Shown here one piece after another: positions 25,752 through 33,893 of a DNA stretch of 64,000 bases. The notes beneath the pieces were generated by a model. It worked only from the letters and a program-made list of their open reading frames with translations. It searched no databases and was not told the origin of the DNA. A program made the translations under genes and the position numbers. The DNA comes from Bacillota bacterium (lineage in GTDB: Bacteria; Bacillota; Clostridia; Lachnospirales; Lachnospiraceae), in the NCBI GenBank assembly GCA_023395555.1, contig JAEWYQ010000051.1:62001-126000 (forward strand), in the 5' to 3' direction. How positions within the stretch are numbered: the stretch's first letter is position 1; the number at the start of each line of letters is the position of its first letter.

Positions 25752-28640
25752 TTACCGGCCTGCCTGGCTTAAGCCAAATTCCTGCCGTTTCCGGGCCAGC
25801 TCCGCGTCAATGGGTTTGATATATTTCTGTAAAGTATCTGCGGGGTCTTCCTTGTTATCCTTCACCTTGTTGAAGGCAAAGGAGTAGATGCGTCCTACAT
25901 AATAACCGCCGGGCACCTCGGGCGTGCCCTTCAGATACGACCACTCCTCCACAAGATTAGCCAGGTCCCGCTTATTCCAGGGCAGCTGCTTTAGCGCCGC
26001 CAGGTTGGCCGTGGGCTGTTTGGCTGACGCATTAATGACACTCTCCATCTCATTGCAATAAGCCGCCTGTACCTCGGTGGAGGTCCACCATTGCAGGAAG
26101 GTCCATGCCGCATCCGCATGTTCCGTATCATTTAAAATCACCGCCGCCGTACCTCCCAGGGGATTGCTTCGGTTAATGCTGCCGTCCTCCCGCATGGTTC
26201 CCGGTACCAGTTCCATCCCCCATTCTCCTTGAATCTCAGGAGCAAAAAGGGACAGCTGGTTATAAACGGTATAGTCTGCGATTGCCAGCGGAATCTCCCC
26301 TGTCCGGAAACGGTTGACAAAATCATATTCTGTCGGGAATTTATATAAGGTATAATACTCCATCAGCTTTTCAAAGGAGAGCACTGCCTCCCTGGAATCC
26401 AGGTTGACCGTTTCTCCGTCATTGTTATATAACTCGCAGTCCATCTGATACATAAAGGTTAACAGCATGTTCTGGTCATGGGGCAGGCCGATGGTCATAT
26501 TCTTCTTACTCAGCTCCCCAATGACATTATCCCATTCATCCCAGGTTCCAGGTACCGACAGCCCCAGCTCCCCAAAGATATCCCTGCGGTAGAACAGCAT
26601 ATTGAAGTTCACTGTCTCAGGAAGCGCGTAGGTCCTGCCCTGATATTGGTACGGTACCAAAGTGCTGTCGGCAAACCGGGATGCCACCTCTTCAAAATCA
26701 TCAAACCGGCTCAGATCATAGACGGAATTCCGAAGCGCCAGATTGATAGGATCCCCCATCCCATTGGAGAGCGCCACATCCGGTCCGGTTCCCGCAAGTA
26801 CTGAGGGAAGCAGGGTTCCCGGACTGACCAGTTCCAGTTCTACGGAGATTCCATTCTTCTGAGTAAAGTCAGAATTAATCAGACTTCGCAGCGTATTCAT
26901 CTGGTCCCGCCCTGTGGAGAGCCATACGGTGATGGTCTCGTCCTTGTCCATGCTCTCCTTTGTGATCCCCATCTCGGAATAATCCATCACAAAACTGGCG
27001 GCAAATAGTTTCACCTGGTAAACCAGCTTCTGCAGCCAGTTTCCTTCTGCAGCCGGGATCTTCCCGCCCTCCGGCACCAGGGCTATATAATCCAGGGACA
27101 GGGGCTGCTTCTTCATCTCCAATACCCAGGAGGCAAGAGCCGCCACATTGTCCTTAAAGGTTGCAAACTTGCCGGCAATTTCATCCGGATCCTCCGCCAT
27201 GCTGTGTACCAGATACTCCATCTTGGTCAACTGGGCCATCCGCTCGCCGTTCCTTCCGTTTACCTTCAGAAGCTCTTCCTTGATCCGGGTAAGCTCTTCC
27301 GCCTGGATTGCCAGCGCCTCGATGGTCTGGGGAATAATTTTCTCAAAGCTGTAATCCCGGTACTTGTCCGGAGTGGCACCTGCCACCATCAGAATACTCC
27401 GGTAGATCTGATTCAGCTCCTCTACGGATGTCTCCACCCTGCGAAGGATATTGGACATATCCCCCAGCACCACTTCCAGCGCAAGAGTATACTCCTTCCC
27501 TGCTTCAAAATAGAACTGATAATCCTGCGTTCCGTCTCCCAAAGCACTGCATTGCCAGTCAGGCGCATAGCCGAAGACCAGATTCTTTGCTTCCTTGAAA
27601 GGAACCTCTCCATCAATTGTCAGCTTTCTCGCCACTGACACGCCTGAGAGATAATCCTGCTTAAAGCGCAGCGCAATACGGTAGAGCCCGGTGTGATCCA
27701 CCGTAATCTTCCACTGTGCCGTGCTTCCTACCGTCTGCCACCGGGTGCCGCCCATACTGTTGAGAAGAACGGCAAAAGCCTTCTGCGGCTGGGTATAGGA
27801 AGAGGTCCGGTCGTTGATGGGGTAATTGGATTTCTCACTCTTGCGGAGCATATTCTCTGCCTGTATGATGACGGGGCCTCCTGCCGCGGCACTATAACCG
27901 GCGGAGGTAAACTCCTGCAAATACTTCGCGTAATCCGGCTCCGTCTCCTTCGCACGCAGTGTCAGGCTCTTTAACAACAGCGGTTCCCGCTCTGAGACCA
28001 AGCGGATGGTATGTATTCCCCGGGTTAGATAGAACTTCAGCGGATCCGCATAATATCCGGAGGTATCATACAGCATCTTGTTCTGCCATACAAACCGCTC
28101 CTGCTGATTCGGGCGGATATCATTGCCCTTCAGATCCTTCGCCGGCTGTGCCTCCATATCTATAAAGCATCGTGGAAAGACCAGGTACTCCGCTTCGCGA
28201 AAGGGAAGGCTGCCGTCGATATAGACCGAACGCTCCACCCTGAGCCCGCTGCCGCCGTAGGTGAGGTAATCCGCCTCTATCTGGTAGAAGGCCGTCTCCG
28301 GGATATTTACCGTCCACTCAATATAGCCGTCTTCTCCCGTCAGGACCGCATTCTCTTGTCCCTCGTACTCCGGCAAAACTTCAATCTCTCCCTCGCTGCC
28401 GCTATAATCAGCGGCAGATATCACCACGGTATTCTCCGTTAAAGAAACTGCTTCATAGCTGCTTAGATAGGAGGCATAGGAACCCTCCGGGGCATAACCT
28501 TCATAGTTCTGATATCCTGCCGTCCCGGCCGTCCGGTTTCTGTTCCTCTCCTGGAATACCAGGAATATTGCCAGGGCGGCCAACAGAACGGCTGATGCAA
28601 GGATGATTACAGTTTTGCTGCTTTTTCTTTTCGTGACCAT
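25752..28640 (-). CDS. Membrane-anchored binding protein: two carbohydrate-binding-like domains fused to an extracellular solute-binding domain
   Basis: 962 residues, about twice the usual size. N-terminal membrane helix (about 9-29), no lipobox. Two related beta-sandwich modules follow, about 40-220 and 255-410. Each has a YIEWTVNIPETAFYQIEADY- or WKITVDHTGLYRIALRF-like strand pattern and a SVYIDGSLPFREA/KLTIDGEVPFKEA repeat. Next come a helical stretch (about 415-540) and then a family-1 solute-binding domain (about 560-950; ITVWLSTGRDQMNTLRSLI, GTGPDVALSNGMGDPINLAL, YQGRTYALPETVNFNMLFYR). ATG 28640 follows GGAGG by six bases. It is the first gene of the operon and has its own consensus promoter. 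Confidence 0.85.
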   Translation of the reverse strand: MVTKRKSSKTVIILASAVLLAALAIFLVFQERNRNRTAGTAGYQNYEGYAPEGSYASYLSSYEAVSLTENTVVISAADYSGSEGEIEVLPEYEGQENAVLTGEDGYIEWTVNIPETAFYQIEADYLTYGGSGLRVERSVYIDGSLPFREAEYLVFPRCFIDMEAQPAKDLKGNDIRPNQQERFVWQNKMLYDTSGYYADPLKFYLTRGIHTIRLVSEREPLLLKSLTLRAKETEPDYAKYLQEFTSAGYSAAAGGPVIIQAENMLRKSEKSNYPINDRTSSYTQPQKAFAVLLNSMGGTRWQTVGSTAQWKITVDHTGLYRIALRFKQDYLSGVSVARKLTIDGEVPFKEAKNLVFGYAPDWQCSALGDGTQDYQFYFEAGKEYTLALEVVLGDMSNILRRVETSVEELNQIYRSILMVAGATPDKYRDYSFEKIIPQTIEALAIQAEELTRIKEELLKVNGRNGERMAQLTKMEYLVHSMAEDPDEIAGKFATFKDNVAALASWVLEMKKQPLSLDYIALVPEGGKIPAAEGNWLQKLVYQVKLFAASFVMDYSEMGITKESMDKDETITVWLSTGRDQMNTLRSLINSDFTQKNGISVELELVSPGTLLPSVLAGTGPDVALSNGMGDPINLALRNSVYDLSRFDDFEEVASRFADSTLVPYQYQGRTYALPETVNFNMLFYRRDIFGELGLSVPGTWDEWDNVIGELSKKNMTIGLPHDQNMLLTFMYQMDCELYNNDGETVNLDSREAVLSFEKLMEYYTLYKFPTEYDFVNRFRTGEIPLAIADYTVYNQLSLFAPEIQGEWGMELVPGTMREDGSINRSNPLGGTAAVILNDTEHADAAWTFLQWWTSTEVQAAYCNEMESVINASAKQPTANLAALKQLPWNKRDLANLVEEWSYLKGTPEVPGGYYVGRIYSFAFNKVKDNKEDPADTLQKYIKPIDAELARKRQEFGLSQAGR

Positions 28641-28667
28641 AGAACTCCTCCGTGCCCATTTCAAAAT

Positions 28668-28713
28668 GATATATCTTATTCGCTATTATAAATTATGATA
28701 TACTAAATGTCAA
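28668..28713 (-). promoter_or_regulatory. Consensus promoter with operators for the dual-transporter operon
   Basis: On the minus strand, TTGACA (28708-28713), 17-base spacer, TATAAT (28685-28690), a perfect consensus. The spacer holds AGTATATCATAA, a variant operator. GATATATC (28668-28675) sits just after the -10, about 30 bases before the ATG. This layout fits strong expression under tight repression. Confidence 0.8.
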
Positions 28714-28815
28714 TCACATTTTGTTCACTTTGGCGATAAATATCCGGTTAATTTTGTTTGTATTGTACATTATATTTATTTACTTTAATTTAATATTCTT
28801 TTTTATTACTTTTAT

Positions 28816-28823
28816 GATATATC
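28816..28823. promoter_or_regulatory. Upstream GATATATC operator-like site
   Basis: Core GATATATC in the context TTTATGATATATCCTT, 148 bases upstream of the identical core near +10. The 213-base gap 28641-28853 is otherwise very AT-rich, with no gene and no clear terminator for the upstream GH43 gene. Confidence 0.45.
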
Positions 28824-28853
28824 CTTTTTAACCAAATAAAGATTAGCCGAAGG

Positions 28854-30356
28854 TTATTCAAGAATACCAACCACTATGCCGTCAATATTAATGCCACCAT
28901 ACCCACCGATGATACGAATGGTATTGTCCGCCCCTTCCTTCAGCTCCGCCGTAGCTGATGTCACTCCCGAATAATCCGTCCATCCGCCTGTCGATTTTGT
29001 ATTGATGAGCGATTGATCCACACCGTTCACGATAATTCTCAGTTTGCTCCACTGTCCTCCCGCCGCATAGTGGATAAAAATTGTCGCTCTTCCGCCATCT
29101 CCTCCGTCTACCCCGGTAAATCTGCATTCCGCATTTTCCTGGTACAGGTTGCAGATTGCCATCTCCTTGCTGACATCCGTTTTTTTATTAATAACCGCTC
29201 CGTTGGATACCTGGCATTTCGTTGCATCATAGCTATAAAATTCTTTATAAGCTTTCCTGATTCCCTGTGCGGCTTCACCGGATAAGGCCGGGATTCCGTC
29301 CCTTGTCTGCTGCACCAGCTTGATCGCCCCATTCTCATCAAACTCCAGCCGGTCTATGCATACGCTTCGCAATGTACCGTTGCCGGAGATTGCCTGATTA
29401 TGATAGAACAAATACCATTCGCCATGGAATTCCACGACGGAGCCGTGGGTTGTATCACAGCCGGTAGACTCTAACAATACTCCCTGTGATGTCCACGGGC
29501 CTAACGGACTGGAGCTTGCGGCATACCGCATCCGGTTTGCGCCGCTTTGCCCATCCGCGTAGATAAGATAATAAATATGATTGCGCTTGAATACCCATGT
29601 GCCTTCATGAAAATCCCTCAATCCCTCCATATCAGCCAGGCCGGTCTTTAACGACATCATGTCATCCCCCAATTCGGCACCCTGGCACCGGCCGCCTCCG
29701 CCATAATAGAAGTAATTTTTTCCGTCGTCATCCTGGAAAACAGCGGGATCTATCATCGCAAATCCTCCCACCCCTTCGATATATCCCTGATCTGTAAAAT
29801 CCTTGTCCGGATACCGGCTTACGGCTACCCCGACCTTCCAGCTCTCATTCCAGTTATCTTCGCTTGGATGCGGGTAATAAAAGTAATAGCTTCCGTCTTG
29901 GTAAGCGCAATCCGGCGCCCACATAAAGCCCCCTGCTTCTCTTCCCCAGGAGACATCCTCCGAGCGCAGAATCTCGCCTTCATCCACCCAATTAGCCATA
30001 TCCTCCGAGGAAAACACATGATACCGGTCCATCAGATCACACCCCCTGGAGGGATCCATATCATGGGACGCGTAAATATAGATCCTCCCGTCATCCCATA
30101 CATGGGCGGAGGGATCCGCCGTAAAGATATGGGTGATTGCCGGGTTCCCAGATGTCAGCTTAGGCTCCAGGCACAATTCTATCAGATCTGTTTTCTCCGC
30201 AAACTCTGTGGTATCTTCCTTCTCTCCATTCAGCGCAACAGCTGAATCCTCTGCGATATCTGCGCCTGGAACCATATCCGCAGCCTCCTTCTTACAGCCC
30301 GCAAACAGGAACAGCGCGCCAAGAAACAGCATCGGCAATATATCGTTTCTTCTCAT
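28854..30356 (-). CDS. Glycoside hydrolase family 43 lipoprotein (extracellular)
   Basis: 500 residues. Lipobox FAGC (FLGALFLFAGCKKEA), then a short acidic linker, the GH43 propeller (about 75-385) and a C-terminal CBM6-like sandwich (about 395-500). The catalytic acids are visible in FTADPSAHVW (Asp), MIDPAVF (Asp) and DFHEGTWVF (Glu). It is a close paralogue of the cytoplasmic enzyme at 12546-13871, sharing long blocks such as GCDLMD-YHVFSSEDM and GGFMWAPDCAY. ATG 30356 follows GGAGG by six bases. It probably removes arabinose or xylose side groups outside the cell. It is the last gene of the mannosidase operon. Confidence 0.9.
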   Translation of the reverse strand: MRRNDILPMLFLGALFLFAGCKKEAADMVPGADIAEDSAVALNGEKEDTTEFAEKTDLIELCLEPKLTSGNPAITHIFTADPSAHVWDDGRIYIYASHDMDPSRGCDLMDRYHVFSSEDMANWVDEGEILRSEDVSWGREAGGFMWAPDCAYQDGSYYFYYPHPSEDNWNESWKVGVAVSRYPDKDFTDQGYIEGVGGFAMIDPAVFQDDDGKNYFYYGGGGRCQGAELGDDMMSLKTGLADMEGLRDFHEGTWVFKRNHIYYLIYADGQSGANRMRYAASSSPLGPWTSQGVLLESTGCDTTHGSVVEFHGEWYLFYHNQAISGNGTLRSVCIDRLEFDENGAIKLVQQTRDGIPALSGEAAQGIRKAYKEFYSYDATKCQVSNGAVINKKTDVSKEMAICNLYQENAECRFTGVDGGDGGRATIFIHYAAGGQWSKLRIIVNGVDQSLINTKSTGGWTDYSGVTSATAELKEGADNTIRIIGGYGGINIDGIVVGILE

Positions 30357-30402
30357 ATCATACCTCCCATTCGCCCGCAAACCTGCGCAGGAAGCAAGCT
30401 CC

Positions 30403-33400
30403 TTATTTCCTGTAAATCAGCACATAGTCCACCAGCATGTCATTGATGCCGCTTCCCTGTGCCCCGCTGCCGATCATGGCCAGCTGCAGACCACTCATGA
30501 CACATTCCTTTTCCTGCAGCTCCGCCCTCAGCTTCGCCTGGCCGGAAGAGGCAAGCTCTTTGCCTGTATCGTCAAACAATGTTACCGTATAATACTTATT
30601 TTTCTCCCCGGAGAAATAAAAATCCACCCGTATCCTGTACCACTGTGCCTCCTGCCAGATGCCAAGCTGCTTCTCCTGGACGGCAAAGGAATGATCCCCA
30701 TAGAAACGGAAGTAAATCTCATTCCCCTTCTCCCTGCCGTCCTCCAGGCCGGTCATGCTGAGGAACATGCCGTAGTCCGGGTTGGAGTTGATACTGTCGA
30801 TACGAAGGCGCAGCTCCATACCATAGTCCGCACCGCTTTCCAGCCGGACGCTGCTGCTTTTCAGATAGGTCTGCACTGCCAAATCGTCACAATACAGCCG
30901 GACATAGGCCTGCTCTCCTTCCTCCGCAAGACCTGCATAGGCATGCTCCGAAGGTGTCTGAAAGCTGTCAAAGCTGCCGGTCTCCATGACCGCCCGGTAC
31001 CCTCCGGCCATGGCGGGATACGCGGTAAAGCCTTCTGCAAAGAGAATTCCGGTGTTTTCGCCCTGAGGAGTATTCCCGTCATGGGAGACTTGCCCGTCAG
31101 CCGAAGTCTGCCCGTTCTTCTCTGTATTTCCCTGGAACAGCGTACCAGACGGTATATCCCACCGCGCATTCCTATTGCGGACATTCTTCAGATAGCTCTG
31201 ATTCTGATCCCGCAGACCCGCATTATAGGTACCTCCGGTGAACTGTATTGAGCCCTGAGCCTTACAAAGGGTGAAATCCCGGGTATTGTAATAGGATGCA
31301 TTGGTAATTGCCGCGCTTGCTCCCTCCTCTATGACAACTGAGACATCCGGCACATCAGTAATCCGCAGATTCCAGACGGCCAGCTCTCCCTGCTTCACAT
31401 GGAGATTTGCAGTATCCGGCCTTGCCCAGCAGGACACATTTACAAATTGTGCCTCAGCCCCTCCATCCAGGATGATATGGGTGACCTCATCCACCTGGGT
31501 GCTGCTCTCCCGGTAGCTGACCAGCTGAGTATTGACAAACCCGATCTCTCCCAGGGCTTCTATCACAAAGGCACGGGAGGTATAATCCACGCCCTGGCCT
31601 ACGCACCAGCCGGATAACGCCTTGCCATTCTCCTCCGCCAGCCGGACTCCGGTCAGACCGTTATAGGAGAAGTTATCAAATATTAATTCCTCTGCAGCAT
31701 CTCCGAATTCCAGAACCACCAGATTCTCCTGTAAGAACTTCTTAAGTGCCGCAGAATCCCTGTCCTTGGTATCCCCCTTCGGAGAATTGTCCCAGGTTCC
31801 GAACTTGGATTCCTCCCCGGCAGTGATGCAAATAAAGTTAATCTGTGTATTGAAGACGCGGCCGGAGGTACTGCCTCCGCCCACCTTAAGCACATTCTTC
31901 ATACAAATGCCGGACAGATATTCCACATAGTGGCTGTCACACCGATTCGTCATCAGATCCACCCCGTAGTAAGCTCCGCGCAGGGAAATGTTAACCACAT
32001 ATACATTCGCACCGGCTCCCCTTATTGTATAGGGATAGGGGACGGGTGCCGTAAAATCCTGCTCCGGATAGTCAAATACGATACCGCTGATTCCGGCGCC
32101 GGCACGAAGTGTTACTGCAGCCGGATCTGTTTCCGCCTGTTCCCGCTTGATTCCTCCGTTCATCAGGCTTTCCCGTACCCGGAGGATCGTTCCGATCCGG
32201 ATCGGATTCCTGCCCAGATTGATGGCTCCCTTCAGCTCCACTCCCCGGGGAACTGTGAGACTTCCGCCGATTCCATATTCTCCGGGGGGCAGGAATACGA
32301 CTCCTCCTCCGGCATCTCCCGCCTGATCCAGAAGCTTCTGGATTGCAGCCGCATGATCCTGCTGATCCGAAGCTTCCCCCTGATATACATACAGGACATT
32401 GGCTCCCGGCTTATGTACCGGCTCCGACATGTCCGGAGCCTTGTCAATGTCGGGCACCGCGCCCTCTGATACAATAACCCTGCTCCCGCTGACCTTCTGC
32501 GTCACCGTGGAGGCAAGCAGCAAGTTCCCCCGCTTTGCCGAGATCTCTCCCCCTTCGATGACACACGCCAGCAATGAAACATCTCCGTCGTTCTGACAAA
32601 GGAGGGCATAGGTATCTGCCTGAATGGTGCTATTATAAAACTGCAGGCATCCGTTCTGAGCCTTCGTTGATTCGGCAACCACAATTCCCATGCCGCAGTC
32701 TGCGATCTTAATCTCTGCAAATTCCTCCCCCACCGAGGCCACTCCTTCCACCAGAATCCCCACGGCGCAATTCTCATAGGTATGGCGGTACACCTGACCG
32801 TTAGGGAAGTTGCCCTGCTCCTGCATCTCCCCTTCCCGCAGCATCAAGCCCACCGCATATCCCTCGATGGTGGTGTTGGTAAAATAAGACCAGTCCACCC
32901 TGCCCAGGGTGATACCCGTGGCATTTTCATATAGGTAGCGCTCCAGCTGTCCCTCGTCCTGGTTCTGCCAATAGCCGGATTCCACCCAGTAATCAGCGGA
33001 CAGGCGGACATAATCACATCTTCCGATATCCGCAACGCCGTCCATGGACACCCCGGTATGCAGCGCGGTTCCATAGAGATTGCGTATATTGGGACAGCCG
33101 CTTCCGTTAGGCCCTTGCACCACTCCGATATAGGAATTCACTAAGGTGATGTTCTTCACATGGGTGTAGTCCGCACCCCAGACACTGGGATCAAAGAGCT
33201 GGAAGGTAGGCGGATATTCCTGGATGTCCTCCACCGTCTGTTCCGGATACCAGATGGTCAGATCCCTGACACAGCTATTGGGCTGAAGAATGAACTGGGG
33301 CAGTGCACCGCCTTTGCCCCTTCCCGCATAGATCTTCAAAACCGTCCCTTCCACGGTCTTGTCCTCCTCCGTGGGTTCCTTCCACTCACCGCAGATGGTG

Positions 33401-33882
33401 ACACCTTTGGGAACATGAATAGTGCTCTCCAGCACATATTCCCCTGCGGGAAAGTACAGTGTACCGCCGCCCTCCCGATTCAGAAGAAGCAGCGCCGCCT
33501 GAATCTTCCCGGTGATATCCTCCTGTCCCCCGGGCTCCACACCAAAATCCGTAATGCTGTAGCCGTAAACCACGGTATCCTTCTTCTCAAAAACAGGCTC
33601 CGCCAGCCGCCAGGCAATGTCCGGAACCTTAAAGTCATCCGGCGCACCGTCCTGATTTGTATTCTGATTTGCAGGGCCGGAACCCTTCCCGGCTTCTGAG
33701 TTCTGCCCGCCGTCCTCCTGTCCGGCTTTGTTCTCCTGGCCGGTCTTTGACAGGTCCCCCTCTCCCTGATGTTTATCGCAGGCCGCCATCAAGCCGTGCA
33801 AAGCCAGCAGCAGAATACCCATGAGCAGAAACCTTAAGGCCAGACTGCTCCTCCCATATCCCTTCACCCCGTTTTTCATCAT
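30403..33882 (-). CDS. Lipoprotein with two right-handed beta-helix (pectate-lyase-3-like) domains and a C-terminal lectin-like domain
   Basis: 1159 residues. Lipobox LMAAC (near residue 35), a Gly/Gln/Asn-rich linker, then two Pectate_lyase_3-type starts: ITDFGVEPGGQEDITGKIQA with GGGTLYFPAGEYVLESTIHV (about 105-160), and YQGEASDQQDHAAAIQKLL with GGGVVFLPPGEYGIGGSLTV (about 495-550). Each opens a beta-helix. The last 200 residues (AEGFTAYPAMAGGYRAVMET onward) resemble a concanavalin-like sandwich. It could be a GH28/GH55-like hydrolase or a lyase; I cannot identify catalytic residues. It is the secreted counterpart of the next upstream gene. Confidence 0.8.
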   Translation of the reverse strand: MMKNGVKGYGRSSLALRFLLMGILLLALHGLMAACDKHQGEGDLSKTGQENKAGQEDGGQNSEAGKGSGPANQNTNQDGAPDDFKVPDIAWRLAEPVFEKKDTVVYGYSITDFGVEPGGQEDITGKIQAALLLLNREGGGTLYFPAGEYVLESTIHVPKGVTICGEWKEPTEEDKTVEGTVLKIYAGRGKGGALPQFILQPNSCVRDLTIWYPEQTVEDIQEYPPTFQLFDPSVWGADYTHVKNITLVNSYIGVVQGPNGSGCPNIRNLYGTALHTGVSMDGVADIGRCDYVRLSADYWVESGYWQNQDEGQLERYLYENATGITLGRVDWSYFTNTTIEGYAVGLMLREGEMQEQGNFPNGQVYRHTYENCAVGILVEGVASVGEEFAEIKIADCGMGIVVAESTKAQNGCLQFYNSTIQADTYALLCQNDGDVSLLACVIEGGEISAKRGNLLLASTVTQKVSGSRVIVSEGAVPDIDKAPDMSEPVHKPGANVLYVYQGEASDQQDHAAAIQKLLDQAGDAGGGVVFLPPGEYGIGGSLTVPRGVELKGAINLGRNPIRIGTILRVRESLMNGGIKREQAETDPAAVTLRAGAGISGIVFDYPEQDFTAPVPYPYTIRGAGANVYVVNISLRGAYYGVDLMTNRCDSHYVEYLSGICMKNVLKVGGGSTSGRVFNTQINFICITAGEESKFGTWDNSPKGDTKDRDSAALKKFLQENLVVLEFGDAAEELIFDNFSYNGLTGVRLAEENGKALSGWCVGQGVDYTSRAFVIEALGEIGFVNTQLVSYRESSTQVDEVTHIILDGGAEAQFVNVSCWARPDTANLHVKQGELAVWNLRITDVPDVSVVIEEGASAAITNASYYNTRDFTLCKAQGSIQFTGGTYNAGLRDQNQSYLKNVRNRNARWDIPSGTLFQGNTEKNGQTSADGQVSHDGNTPQGENTGILFAEGFTAYPAMAGGYRAVMETGSFDSFQTPSEHAYAGLAEEGEQAYVRLYCDDLAVQTYLKSSSVRLESGADYGMELRLRIDSINSNPDYGMFLSMTGLEDGREKGNEIYFRFYGDHSFAVQEKQLGIWQEAQWYRIRVDFYFSGEKNKYYTVTLFDDTGKELASSGQAKLRAELQEKECVMSGLQLAMIGSGAQGSGINDMLVDYVLIYRK

Positions 33883-33893
33883 CCCATTCTCCT

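Noticed and set aside
28641..28853. Terminator between the mannosidase operon and the transporter operon
   Set aside because: No convincing stem with a T-run; read-through from the upstream operon remains possible.
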